Shown: positions 17,136 to 25,962 of the stretch, piece by piece | How positions within the stretch are numbered: the first letter of the stretch is position 1 | Layout: each line of letters starts with the position of its first letter | NCBI RefSeq assembly: GCF_000576425.1 | Contig: NZ_KK069991.1 | Coordinates: forward strand, 27,407 to 91,406 | DNA: 64,000 nucleotides | Direction of reading: 5' to 3' | Source of the DNA: Brachybacterium phenoliresistens | GTDB taxonomy: Bacteria > Actinomycetota > Actinomycetes > Actinomycetales > Dermabacteraceae | Notes under the pieces: generated by a model | Told to the model about the DNA's origin: nothing | Database searches by the model: none | What the model saw: the letters and a program-made list of their open reading frames with translations, nothing else | Made by a program: the position numbers and the translations under genes

Positions 17136-18124
17136 GCCGGTCGCTCCCCGATGCGGGTGACCAGCAGGTTGATCACGAAGACGAGGAGGGTCAGGACGAT
17201 GGCGACGGCGCTCGCCGAGCCGACGTCCTTGAGCTCGAACGCCCGCCGGTACACCTCGTAGCTGGGCACGGTGGTCGCGCGGCCGGGCCCGCCGGAGGTG
17301 GTGAGGTAGACCAGGTCGAAGGTCTTCAGCGCCGCGATGATCGTGAGCACGAGGGCGACGACGATCTCCCCGCGCACCGAGGGCAGGGTGATGGCGAGGA
17401 ACTCGCGCACGGGACCGGCGCCGTCCAGGCGCACCGCCTCGTACAGGTCGTTGGGGATGCGGCTCATCCCGGCCAGCAGGAGCAGCATCACCAGACCCAT
17501 CTCGAGCCAGGTGCCGATGAAGCCGACGGCGGGCAGGGCGGCGCCGGGGTCGCCCAGCCAGCCGCGGGCGAGGGAGTCCAGGCCCAGGGCGCGCAGCGCC
17601 TGGTTCAGCGGGCCGGAGGGGGCGTAGATCTGCCGCCAGGCCACGGCGATCACGACCAGCGCGATCACCTGGGGCAGGAAGATGACCGTGCGGAAGATGC
17701 CCATGGCGCGCACCTGCCCGCGCCGCAGGATGGCCGCCAGCACCAGGCCCACGATCAGCGGCAGCACGGCGTAGAACACGATGAGCACGAGGGCATGGCC
17801 GATGGCGGCGCGGAACGCGGCGTCCCCGGCGAGGTCGAGGTAGTTGGACAGGCCCACGAAGGTGGAGGGGCCGAAGCCCGACCAGTCGTAGAGCGAGAAC
17901 TGGGCCGCGCGCAGCAGCGGGTACAGGGAGAACGCCGCGTAGACCGCGAAGGCGGGCAGCAGGAACAGGTAGGGGGTCGCCGCCGTGCGGGCGACCGGCG
18001 AGGGCCTCCGGCGCCGTCGCCGGGGCGCGCCGGAAGCAGGCTGCGCCGGGCCGCCCGCGCCGGTGGCGGCGCGGGCGGGGGCGCGGTCCGCCGGTGCGGC
18101 GGCGGGGGAGGAGGAGGTGGGCAC
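17132..18124 (-). CDS. Carbohydrate ABC transporter permease (CUT1, MalF-like)
   Basis: A 330-residue permease with a Pro/Ala/Arg-rich cytoplasmic N-terminus (1-45) and six hydrophobic segments, including YLFLLPAFAVYAAFSLYPLL at the start. The coupling loop is DLYEAVRLDGAGPVREF. It pairs with the MalG-like permease downstream. The gene begins three bases after the binding-protein stop. Confidence 0.92.
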   Translation of the reverse strand: MPTSSSPAAAPADRAPARAATGAGGPAQPASGAPRRRRRRPSPVARTAATPYLFLLPAFAVYAAFSLYPLLRAAQFSLYDWSGFGPSTFVGLSNYLDLAGDAAFRAAIGHALVLIVFYAVLPLIVGLVLAAILRRGQVRAMGIFRTVIFLPQVIALVVIAVAWRQIYAPSGPLNQALRALGLDSLARGWLGDPGAALPAVGFIGTWLEMGLVMLLLLAGMSRIPNDLYEAVRLDGAGPVREFLAITLPSVRGEIVVALVLTIIAALKTFDLVYLTTSGGPGRATTVPSYEVYRRAFELKDVGSASAVAIVLTLLVFVINLLVTRIGERPA

Positions 18125-18127
18125 GGA

Positions 18128-19489
18128 TCAGCTCGCGGCGGTGAACTCGCCGTAGTCGGCTTGGAGGGCGTCGGCCGCGGCGGCCGGGTCCGTCTGCCCG
18201 CCGATGACGCCCTGCAGGGTGTCCGCGGCCGTGTCGGCGAAGGTGGGGGTCGCGTAGTCCAGGTAGGGCAGCAGCGTGCCGGAGGTCGAGACGGCGTCGA
18301 AGGCCTCGTAGATCTCCTTGTTCACGCCGGAGTCCGGTGCGAGCGCCGCCGTCTCCAGCACGGGCATGCCGCCGTTCTCGGCGATCAGCGCCATCGCCTC
18401 GGAGCTGGTGATGAAGTCGATGTACGCCGCGGCCGCGACGGCGTTCTTCGCCTTCGCGGGGATGGTGAAGGGCAGCCCGGTGCCGCCGGTGGTGGCGACC
18501 TTCCCGTCCATGCCTGCGGGCGGCGCCATGAAGTGCAGGTCCTCGCCGAGGACCTTCTCCATGTCCGGTCCCAGCCAGGAGCCGCCGATCAGCAGCACGC
18601 CGGTGCCCTCGGTGAACGCGGCCCAGGCGGCGTCGTAGTCCTGGCCGTTGGGGGAGTCCCCGAAGGCGCCGGAGGCGCCCCATTCGGCCATCTGCGTGAG
18701 GGCCTGGATGTTGCCCTCGCTGGTCCAGTCCGCGCCGGCGTTGCCCATGCCCAGGGAGACGATCTCCTCCGCCGGGACGTAGTGGGCCTGCAGCGGCCCG
18801 AAGACGTGCAGAGCCGGCCAGCCCTCGATGTTGCCGAGCACCAGCGGCTGCTCCCCGGCGGCCTGCGCCGCGGAGACCAGGGCGATCAGCTCGTCCCAGG
18901 TGGTGGGGACCTGGGCGGAGAGCGCCTCGAGCTTGGCGGCGCTGTAGTAGATGCCGACCACCTCGCCGGTCTGCGGCAGGCCCCACAGGGAGCCCTCGCC
19001 GAAGGTGACGGCATCGGCCGAGTAGCGGGACTTGGCCAGGACCGAGGCGGGGAAGCGGTCCTCCCAGCCGTAGGCCTCGGAGTAGCCGGACAGGTCCGTG
19101 AGCTGGCCGGCCTTGACGAACTCGCCCATGTCGGCGCGGGCGTTGTTGACCTGCAGCACGTCGGGGACGTCGTTCCCGGACAGCGCGAGGGCCGTCTGCT
19201 GGCGCAGGTCGTCGAAGGACTGGGAGTGGCGGTCCACCGTGACGTTGGGGAACTTCTGCTGGAAGGACTCGATGAGGGCGGTGATGGCGTCGTTCTGGGC
19301 GCCGCGCACCTCCTGGTCCCACACGGTGAGGGTGACGTCGCCGAGCGCGGCGACGTCCTTGTCGACCTCGTCGGCCGCGGGGCCGGTGGCGGATCCGGGC
19401 TCGGGGGCATCGGAACCGGGGGCGCAGGCGGCGAGGAGGCCGAGGCCTCCCACGGCAGAGGCCTGGCCGAGGAAAGCGCGTCGTCGCAT
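18128..19489 (-). CDS. Extracellular sugar-binding lipoprotein of a CUT1 ABC transporter
   Basis: A 453-residue solute-binding protein. The N-terminus MRRRAFLGQ plus a hydrophobic stretch and the lipobox LLAAC (C22) mark a lipoprotein, possibly exported by the Tat system. The body is a family 1 binding protein (LTVWDQEVRGAQNDAI, NVTVDRHSQSFDDLRQQ, PDVLQVNNARADMGEF). It delivers an oligosaccharide or acetylated sugar to the two permeases. GGAGGAG upstream is the ribosome site. It is the first gene of the operon, divergent from the DeoR gene, which is the probable repressor. Confidence 0.92.
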   Translation of the reverse strand: MRRRAFLGQASAVGGLGLLAACAPGSDAPEPGSATGPAADEVDKDVAALGDVTLTVWDQEVRGAQNDAITALIESFQQKFPNVTVDRHSQSFDDLRQQTALALSGNDVPDVLQVNNARADMGEFVKAGQLTDLSGYSEAYGWEDRFPASVLAKSRYSADAVTFGEGSLWGLPQTGEVVGIYYSAAKLEALSAQVPTTWDELIALVSAAQAAGEQPLVLGNIEGWPALHVFGPLQAHYVPAEEIVSLGMGNAGADWTSEGNIQALTQMAEWGASGAFGDSPNGQDYDAAWAAFTEGTGVLLIGGSWLGPDMEKVLGEDLHFMAPPAGMDGKVATTGGTGLPFTIPAKAKNAVAAAAYIDFITSSEAMALIAENGGMPVLETAALAPDSGVNKEIYEAFDAVSTSGTLLPYLDYATPTFADTAADTLQGVIGGQTDPAAAADALQADYGEFTAAS

Positions 19490-19559
19490 GGTCTCCTCCA
19501 GAGAACGGGGCGGTGCCGCGCCGGGAAGGGCGCAGACCCCCACGATGCCACATCCTGCG

Positions 19560-19618
19560 CAGGGATGACAGGAGTTGTGCACAGATGACGGAAGATGCGT
19601 GGAAGGTGCTAGCGTGAG
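19560..19618. promoter_or_regulatory. Candidate DeoR operator/promoter region between divergent sugar genes
   Basis: GATGACAGGAG (19564-19574) and GATGACGGAAG (19584-19594) are direct repeats 20 bases apart, about two helical turns. TAGCGT at 19610-19615 is the -10 box of the deoR-like gene, six bases before its ATG. CATCC-TGCGCA-GGGATG just upstream (about 19550-19567) is an imperfect dyad. DeoR-family repressors often bind direct repeats, so these are candidate sites for the adjacent regulator. Confidence 0.45.
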
Positions 19619-19621
19619 CGC

Positions 19622-20392
19622 ATGCTCAGCGAGGACCGGCTCCGCGGGATCGTCGCCGAGGTGCGGCGTCGCGGCTCGGCCAGCGTCTCGCGCCTCAGCG
19701 TCGACTTCGCCGTCTCCGAGGCCACGATCCGCCGGGACCTCGACCAGCTGGCGGAGTCCGGCACCCTGCGCCGCGTCCGCGGCGGGGCGACCGCGATCCG
19801 CGGCAGCGTGCGGCCCGAGGCGGATCCGCGCCCCTTCGCGGACGTCGCCACCGCCGCGTCCTCCGCCAAGGCGGGCATCGCCGCGCGCGCCGCGACGCTG
19901 GTCGAGGACGGCTCCGTGGTCGCCCTGGACATCGGCACCAGCGTCGCCGCGCTGTGCCCGCAGCTGCGCGATCGCGAGCTGACCGTGGTCACCGCCTCCC
20001 TCGCCGTGGTCCAGGCCCTCGCCGACGCCCCCGGCATCGACCTCGTGGTCCTCGGCGGGCTGCTGCGCCCCAGCTACCAGTCCATGGTCGGCACGCTCAC
20101 CGAGTCCGCGCTGCGGCAGGTGCGGGTGGACGTCGCCTTCCTCGGGGCGGCGGGCGTGCGCCCCGACGGCTGCGTGCTGGACTCCACCCCCAGCGAGGTG
20201 CCCGTCAAGCGCGGCCTGCTGGACATCGCCGGCCGCTCCTATCTCCTGGTCGATCACGAGAAGTTCCCCGGCACGGGGTTCCTCGAGATCGCCCCCGCCG
20301 CCCGCTTCGCCGGGATCGTCACCGACCGTCCCCTGCCGCCCAGCGCCATCGACCTCCCCGAGGGGGAGGAACTGGAGGTCCTGCTCCCATGA
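19622..20392 (+). CDS. DeoR/GlpR family transcriptional regulator
   Basis: A 256-residue repressor. Residues 1-55 form the winged helix (SVSRLSVDFAVSEATIRRDLDQL, then the RVRGGA wing), followed by the phosphosugar-sensing DeoR C-terminal domain with VALDIGTSVAALC and the DVAFLGAAGV motif. It likely represses the divergent transporter operon and its own GH4 partner until a sugar phosphate binds. The leaderless start is supported by TAGCGT six bases upstream. The stop overlaps the GH4 start (ATGA). Confidence 0.92.
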   Translation: MLSEDRLRGIVAEVRRRGSASVSRLSVDFAVSEATIRRDLDQLAESGTLRRVRGGATAIRGSVRPEADPRPFADVATAASSAKAGIAARAATLVEDGSVVALDIGTSVAALCPQLRDRELTVVTASLAVVQALADAPGIDLVVLGGLLRPSYQSMVGTLTESALRQVRVDVAFLGAAGVRPDGCVLDSTPSEVPVKRGLLDIAGRSYLLVDHEKFPGTGFLEIAPAARFAGIVTDRPLPPSAIDLPEGEELEVLLP

Positions 20393-21837
20393 AGCTCACC
20401 ATCCTCGGCGGCGGCGGGTTCCGCGTGCCGCTGGTGTACGAGGCCGTCGCCGCGCGGGCCACCGGCCTGGTCGTCGACGAGGTCGCCCTCCACGACGTGG
20501 ACCCGGAGCGCCTGGCCACCATCGGCGCGGTCGCCGCGCAGCTGGGGGAGGAGCTCGCGGCGTCGGGCCGCGCCCCGCACCCGCTGCCGCGCCTGGTGCC
20601 CACCACGGATCTGCGCGAGGCGGTGGCCGGGGCCGACTTCGTCTTCAGCGCGGTGCGGGTGGGCGGCGCCCAGGGGCGCACGGTCGACGAGCGCGTCGCC
20701 CTGGACCTGGGGCTGCTGGGCCAGGAGACCATCGGCCCTGGCGGCCTCGCCTACGCGCTGCGCACCATCCCCGTCGCCCTCGACGTCGCCCGCACCATCG
20801 CCGAGCTCGCCCCCATAGCCTGGACGATCAACTTCACCAACCCGGCCGGGATCGTCACCGAGGCGATGCGCACGGTGCTCGGGGATCGGGTGGTGGGCAT
20901 CTGCGACACCCCCATCGGCCTGGTGCGACGGGTGGGCCGCCTGCTGGGGGCCGATGTCGACGCGATGGGCCCCGACGGGACGCCGCGGATCGGCGTGGAC
21001 TACGTGGGGCTGAACCACCTGGGCTGGCTGCGGGCGATCACCGTCGACGGCGAGGACCGCCTGCCGGGCATCCTCGCCGACGACGCGGCGCTGGACGCGA
21101 TCGAGGAGGCGCGGCTGATCGGCCCGGACTGGGTGCGGACCATGGGCGCCCTGCCCAACGAGTACCTCTTCTACTACCTGTTCACCGAGGAGGCCCGCTC
21201 CCGCATCGCCGCCGCGGAGGAGACCCGCGGCGAGTTCCTCGCCGCGCAGCAGGGGCGCTTCTACGAGGCCGCCGGGGACTCCTGCTGCGCCTCGCCGCTG
21301 TCCGCCTGGCGCGCCACGCTCCACGAGCGCGAGGCGACGTACATGGCCGAGACCCGCGACGAGGAGCGCCGCGAGGAGGACGTGGCCGGCGGCGGGTACC
21401 AGGAGGTCGCCCTGCGCCTGATGACCGCGCTGGCCACGGGCACGCCCGCCCGGATGATCCTCGACGTCGGCAACGGCCGGCCCGGGGGCGGGCGCATCGT
21501 GCCCGAGCTCCCGCCGGACCTCGTCCTCGAGGTCCCCTGCGTCGTCGACGGCGAGGGCGTCCACCCCCAGCAGGTGGGGCCCGTGAGCCTCGGCCAGCTG
21601 GGGATGATGGCGCGGCTGCGCGCCGCCGAGCGCGCGATCCTCGAGGCGGCGCGGCACGGTCAGGGGGCATCGGCCCGAGGCGGCGAGGAGGCCGCGCGGC
21701 TGCGGTCGCTCGCCCGCGAGAAGGCCTGGGAGGGCTTCTCGACCCACCCGCTGGTCGACTCTCCCGAGCTGGGGCGGGCCCTTCTGGACGGCTACGTCGC
21801 CGGGCACCCCGAGATCGCGGCGCTGCTGGAGGGGTAG
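20389..21837 (+). CDS. GH4 family NAD-dependent 6-phospho-glycosidase
   Basis: A 482-residue family 4 glycoside hydrolase, which uses NAD+ and a divalent metal rather than two acids. GGGGFR (7-12) begins the Rossmann fold, NFTNPAG lies at 148-154, C172 and the DTP following it form the metal site, and H210 in GLNHLGW is the second metal ligand. The sequence is most like 6-phospho-beta-glucosidases. The translational coupling to the DeoR-like gene suggests it acts on the sugar handled by the divergent transporter. Phosphorylated substrates would come from the PfkB kinase or another uptake route. Confidence 0.9.
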   Translation: MKLTILGGGGFRVPLVYEAVAARATGLVVDEVALHDVDPERLATIGAVAAQLGEELAASGRAPHPLPRLVPTTDLREAVAGADFVFSAVRVGGAQGRTVDERVALDLGLLGQETIGPGGLAYALRTIPVALDVARTIAELAPIAWTINFTNPAGIVTEAMRTVLGDRVVGICDTPIGLVRRVGRLLGADVDAMGPDGTPRIGVDYVGLNHLGWLRAITVDGEDRLPGILADDAALDAIEEARLIGPDWVRTMGALPNEYLFYYLFTEEARSRIAAAEETRGEFLAAQQGRFYEAAGDSCCASPLSAWRATLHEREATYMAETRDEERREEDVAGGGYQEVALRLMTALATGTPARMILDVGNGRPGGGRIVPELPPDLVLEVPCVVDGEGVHPQQVGPVSLGQLGMMARLRAAERAILEAARHGQGASARGGEEAARLRSLAREKAWEGFSTHPLVDSPELGRALLDGYVAGHPEIAALLEG

Positions 21838-21886
21838 GCGGCGCGCAGCCCTGGAGGGTGGGCGTTCCCCCTCGGCGGTGCGGCGC

Positions 21887-22411
21887 TCAGCCCTGGGCGA
21901 GGATCCGCGCGGCCCGCTGCCGGGACACCGGCCGGGCCAGCGCCACGATCCCGAGCACGATGTTCACCAGCGGGGCGAGGACGCAGATGTACACCAGCCC
22001 CGGCAGCGCCAGGCCGTAGAAGACCCCGGGCTGCTCCTGCGCATCGATCCCCCCGAGGACCCGGGTGAGGGTCCCCAGCATCACCAGGTACAGCACCACG
22101 ATCAGCAGGTTCGCGCCGCCGAGCAGCGCAGCCCGCAGCCCCGAGCGCCGGGCCACGGCGTTGCGGCCCAGCTGCGCCAGCCCGACCACCAGCATCAGGA
22201 TCGAGGGGACCAGCAGGGACAGCAGCGGCACCGCGAGCAGGGAGAGCAGGCCGAAGGCCCAGGCCAGGCGTCCGTCGTTGCTCGCGGTGGTGGGGAAGAA
22301 GTCCGGCGTCGGGTGCCGCGGGAACGGCGGCGGTCCCGTGCGGGCGCGGGCGTGCAGCGCCGGGTGCAGGTTCCCGGATCCGGGATCGGGCGGCGGGCTC
22401 AGCTCGCTCAT
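21887..22411 (-). CDS. Hypothetical membrane protein
   Basis: A 174-residue protein with a Pro-rich cytoplasmic N-terminus (1-45) and about four hydrophobic segments (48-62, 65-80, 95-115 and 132-155). No family is recognised; the layout resembles small DUF4190/DUF4870-like actinobacterial proteins. A TATGCT -10 box (22423-22418) six bases before the ATG supports the start. It is divergent from the M81 peptidase gene. Confidence 0.65.
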   Translation of the reverse strand: MSELSPPPDPGSGNLHPALHARARTGPPPFPRHPTPDFFPTTASNDGRLAWAFGLLSLLAVPLLSLLVPSILMLVVGLAQLGRNAVARRSGLRAALLGGANLLIVVLYLVMLGTLTRVLGGIDAQEQPGVFYGLALPGLVYICVLAPLVNIVLGIVALARPVSRQRAARILAQG

Positions 22412-22573
22412 GGTCCGAGCATAGGTCGGCCTGCCCGGTCACGGTTCGGGCTGTGGACGAGCGGTCTCGGCCTCGCTGCCCCACAAAGGTCGGATGTTCC
22501 GATAGCCTCCCTGAGCAACGACGCACGAGGCGAGGGACCCGCCCTCCGCCGGGATCCGCAGGAGAGCCCCTTC

Positions 22574-24106
22574 ATGACCACGCCCCGACCCCGCATCGCC
22601 ATCGCCGGGATCGCCATCGAGTCCTCCACGTTCACGCCCTACCGCTCCTCCGCCGCGGACTTCGAGGTGCGGTGCGGCACCGCCGAGATCCTGGAGCGCT
22701 ACCCCTTCTTCGCCCCCGTCGCCGACGGGGGCACGGAGACCGGTCAGGTGCTGCGCGAGGCCGCCGAGTACGTCGGCGTGCTGCACGCCCGCGCGCTGCC
22801 CGGCGGGCAGCTGGTCGGGGCGGACTACGCCGTGTGGAAGGAGGAGATCCTCTCCGGCCTGCGCGCGGCGCTCGCCGAGGCCCCGCTGGACGGCTTCTTC
22901 TTCGACATCCACGGCGCCATGAGCGTCGAGGGGCTGGACGACGCCGAGGGCGACCTGATCGCCGCGATCCGCGGCGTGATCGGCCCGGACGTGCTGGTGG
23001 GCACCGCCATGGACCTGCACGGCAACGTCTCCGAGGTCCTCTTCGAGCACTGCGACCTGCTCACCTGCTACCGCCACGCACCGCACATCGACGCCTGGGA
23101 GACCCGCGAGCGCGGACTGCGCGACCTGGTCGAGGCCGCCTCGCGCGGCGGCGCCCGCCCCCACAAGGCCCTCGTGCACGTGCCGATCCTCCTGCCCGGG
23201 GAGAAGACCTCCACCCGCATCGAGCCGGCGAAGTCCCTGTACGCCCGGATCCCCGGGCTCACCGCCCGCGAGGGCGTCACGGACGTGTCGATCTGGATCG
23301 GTTTCGCGTGGGCGGACCAGCCCCGCTGCAAGGCCGCCGTGCTCGCCTTCGGCGAGGACGCCGATGCCGTCGACGCCGCCGCGCTCGAGCTGGCCACCGC
23401 CGTGTGGCAGGCGCGGCACGACTTCGAGTTCGTCGCCCCCACTGGGACCTTCGAGGAATGCCTCGACCGGGCCGTCGCCTCCACGGCGCGCCCGTTCTGG
23501 ATCTCCGACTCCGGGGACAACCCCGGCGCGGGCGGGGCCGATGACACCACCTACTGCCTGTCCCGGCTGCTCGCCCGGGAGGAGATCCGCGCAGGCGAGG
23601 TCAGCGCCCTGATGGTCTCCCTGGTCGATCCGGGCTCCGCCGGCCTCGCGACGGAGCTGGGCGTGGGCGGGCGCGGCGACTTCACCGTCGGCGGTCGCAT
23701 CGACGCGCGGGATCCGGGCCCGGTGGCGCTGCGCGCCGAGGTGACGGCCCTGGACGACGCCCCCGGCACCGGCCGCGCCGCCGCGCTGCGGGTGCTGGAC
23801 GGCGACACCCCCACCGGCCTGACCGTCGTGGTCACGGCGCGCCGCTCGCAGTGGGCGAGCCACGAGATGTTCGCGCGCCTGGGCATGAGCATGACCGGCT
23901 TCGACATCGTCACCGTGAAGATGGGCTACCTCGAGCCGGACCAGTACGAGTCCGCCGCCGACTGGCTGCTGGCCCTCACCCCCGGCGGCGTCGACCAGGA
24001 CCTGGTGCGCCTGGGCCACGCCCGGATCGACCGGCCGATGATCCCCTTCGACGCCGAGATCCCGGCGCCTGCCCCGGACAGGATCCTGCGCGGCGGCGGC
24101 GCCTGA
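22574..24106 (+). CDS. M81 family (MlrC/microcystinase-like) metallopeptidase
   Basis: A 510-residue protein of the MlrC family. Zinc-site motifs DIHGAM (111-116), DLHGN (147-151) and YRHAPHID (166-173) are intact, and the C-terminal half contains SDSGDNPGAGGADDTT typical of the family. Homologues hydrolyse linearised microcystin or other small amides, but most actinobacterial members have unknown substrates. A TAGCCT -10 box near 22504 gives a leader of about 60 bases with a GGAGAG ribosome site. No transporter is adjacent. Confidence 0.88.
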   Translation: MTTPRPRIAIAGIAIESSTFTPYRSSAADFEVRCGTAEILERYPFFAPVADGGTETGQVLREAAEYVGVLHARALPGGQLVGADYAVWKEEILSGLRAALAEAPLDGFFFDIHGAMSVEGLDDAEGDLIAAIRGVIGPDVLVGTAMDLHGNVSEVLFEHCDLLTCYRHAPHIDAWETRERGLRDLVEAASRGGARPHKALVHVPILLPGEKTSTRIEPAKSLYARIPGLTAREGVTDVSIWIGFAWADQPRCKAAVLAFGEDADAVDAAALELATAVWQARHDFEFVAPTGTFEECLDRAVASTARPFWISDSGDNPGAGGADDTTYCLSRLLAREEIRAGEVSALMVSLVDPGSAGLATELGVGGRGDFTVGGRIDARDPGPVALRAEVTALDDAPGTGRAAALRVLDGDTPTGLTVVVTARRSQWASHEMFARLGMSMTGFDIVTVKMGYLEPDQYESAADWLLALTPGGVDQDLVRLGHARIDRPMIPFDAEIPAPAPDRILRGGGA

Positions 24107-24147
24107 CAGAATCGGCCGCATCACCACCCGTGCGAAGGAGCCCGCCC

Positions 24148-24438
24148 ATGTCGATCTACGCCGTCACCTACCTCTACGCCGATGACACCGCGCTGAAGGA
24201 CCGGCATCGGCCGGAGCACCGCGAGTTCCTGGGCGCCCTGCACGCGGAGGGCACGCTGCTGGCCTCCGGCCCGTACACCGACGAGGACGGCGGGGCGCTG
24301 CTGATCCTGCAGGGCGAGGGCACCGCGGCCGAGGTGCTCTCCGTGCTGGACCCGGACCCGTTCCGCCGCGAGGGCGTCGTGCTCGAGCGGAGCATCCGCC
24401 CCTGGAATGTGGTCATCGGCGGCTTCGGCACCGCCTGA
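24148..24438 (+). CDS. YciI family protein
   Basis: A 96-residue ferredoxin-fold YciI-like protein: IYAVTYLYADDTALKDRHRPEHREFLGAL carries the conserved His and Asp of the family, and SGPYTDEDGGALLIL is the second signature. Members are dehydrochlorinase-like or of unknown function. GAAGGAG ends seven bases before the ATG, and a CAGAAT -10 candidate lies within the gap after the M81 gene. Confidence 0.88.
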   Translation: MSIYAVTYLYADDTALKDRHRPEHREFLGALHAEGTLLASGPYTDEDGGALLILQGEGTAAEVLSVLDPDPFRREGVVLERSIRPWNVVIGGFGTA

Positions 24439-24483
24439 GCGCCCGGACCTGCGGCTCCGCGCCGTCGGCCCGGCCGGGTGGGG

Positions 24484-25008
24484 TCACGCCGGGTCGGGAC
24501 CGTCGGAGTCGGAGCGGCCCGCGGCCTCCTGGGCGGCGGCGCTCGCATCGAGGAAGGCGCCGACGCTCGCCCGGCGCACCTCGGTGCCGTCTCCCAGCAG
24601 CACCAGCGGCAGCGCCTCCCGGCCGCCGTGCTCGGCGAGCAGCTGGGCTGCCTCCGCATCGCGGTAGACGTTCACCCAGGTCACATCGGTGCGGGTGCTG
24701 CGCACCGCCGTCTGCAGCCGGGCGCTGAGGGGATCGCCCGGCGCCCACAGGATCACCGAGTCGCCCGGACCGCGGGCGGCGAGGGCGGAGGCCAGCGGCG
24801 TGTGCTGCCCCGAGCGTAGCGGCGAGGTCCAGTAGCCCATGAGCAGGGCGAACAGCGCCATCGCGAGCGCGGCGACGCGCTGGTCCACGGCCAGCAGGAG
24901 CGCGGCGAGCAGCAGGCCGCCGACCAGCAGCAGCGCCGGCCTCAGCCAGGCGCTCGCCGGGACGCGCAGCGGGGCCGGCCGGGGCGCGGGATCGGTGGGC
25001 TGCGCCAT
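24484..25008 (-). CDS. Hypothetical membrane protein with thioredoxin-like tail
   Basis: A 174-residue protein with two hydrophobic segments (about 24-40 and 45-62) followed by a soluble alpha/beta region: DSVILWAPGDPLSARLQ, DVTWVNVYRDAEAAQLL, then LPLVLLGDGTEVRRAS. This is the order of a glutaredoxin or thioredoxin fold, but the CxxC pair is absent, so it is not a classical disulfide oxidoreductase. The start overlaps the LysR stop by one base (TGATG), so it is probably cotranscribed with that regulator. Function unknown. Confidence 0.68.
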   Translation of the reverse strand: MAQPTDPAPRPAPLRVPASAWLRPALLLVGGLLLAALLLAVDQRVAALAMALFALLMGYWTSPLRSGQHTPLASALAARGPGDSVILWAPGDPLSARLQTAVRSTRTDVTWVNVYRDAEAAQLLAEHGGREALPLVLLGDGTEVRRASVGAFLDASAAAQEAAGRSDSDGPDPA

Positions 25009-25922
25009 CAGATCATCAGCGCCGCGACGGAGCGGCTGTCGGCCTCGGCCCGCAGCGCATCGCGCAGGGCCGCGACGGCGGGGATCTTGCAGGCCCCCCG
25101 GCGGTTGACCAGGCCGATGGTGCGGTTCTGCAGGTCCGGCAGGGAGCGGACGACGACGTCCTCGGAGGGCGAGGCCTCCAGGGCGATCTCCGGCAGCAGG
25201 GCCGTGCCGCCGCCGTGGACGATCAGGCGCTGCACGACGGTCGCATCGTCGGTGGTGTGGCGGATCTTCGGGGTGAACCCGGCCAGACGCGCGCTGGCCA
25301 GCAGGTTCGCGCGACAGCGTTCGCAGCCGGCGATCCACGGGTCCTGGGCGAGGTCGGCGAGGGTGAGGTCCGGGTCCTCGGCCCGCGGGTGGGTGCGGGG
25401 CAGCACGGCCAGGACCCTGTCCTCCAGCAGCGGCGTCCACTCCAGGGCGTTCTCGCCGTCGGTGTCCGAGAGGGGGTAGCGGAACACCAGGGCGAGGTCG
25501 AGGTCCCCGTCCTGCAGGGCGGCGATGGCATCCGGCGGCTCGAGCTCGTCGAAGGTGACGTCCACGCCGGGCGCGGAGTCCTGCATGGCCGCCAGCGCCG
25601 GAGGCAGCAGCACCGCGGCGGCGGAGGGGAAGGTCCCGAAGCGGACGCGGCCGCGGCGCAGGGCGGTGAGGTCCGCGAGCTCCTCCGCGGCGGCGTCCAG
25701 CTGCGCGGCGATCGCCTCGGCGTGCTGGAACAGGCGCTGGCCGGCCTCGGTCGGGGTGACGCCGGTGGAGGAGCGCAGCAGCAGCGAGGTGCCGATCTCC
25801 TTCTCGAGGGCGGCGAGGTGCTGGGAGACGGCCGGCTGCGTCCAGCCGAGCTCGCGCGCGCCGGCACCGATGGTGCCGTTGCGCACCACGGTGCGGAAGA
25901 TCAGCAGTCGTCTGGGGTCCAT
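25008..25922 (-). CDS. LysR family transcriptional regulator
   Basis: A 304-residue LysR-type regulator. Residues 1-60 form the helix-turn-helix (FRTVVRNGTIGAGARELGWTQPAVSQHLAALE) and residues 90-300 the periplasmic-binding-protein-like effector domain. ERCRANLL contains the cysteine of a short variable loop. Its target is unclear: the downstream gene is the thioredoxin-like membrane protein. TACGAT (25934-25929) six bases before the ATG marks a leaderless start. Confidence 0.92.
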   Translation of the reverse strand: MDPRRLLIFRTVVRNGTIGAGARELGWTQPAVSQHLAALEKEIGTSLLLRSSTGVTPTEAGQRLFQHAEAIAAQLDAAAEELADLTALRRGRVRFGTFPSAAAVLLPPALAAMQDSAPGVDVTFDELEPPDAIAALQDGDLDLALVFRYPLSDTDGENALEWTPLLEDRVLAVLPRTHPRAEDPDLTLADLAQDPWIAGCERCRANLLASARLAGFTPKIRHTTDDATVVQRLIVHGGGTALLPEIALEASPSEDVVVRSLPDLQNRTIGLVNRRGACKIPAVAALRDALRAEADSRSVAALMI

Positions 25923-25962
25923 GCGCCCATCGTACGAGCTGGTGCCAACCCCTGCTTATGAC

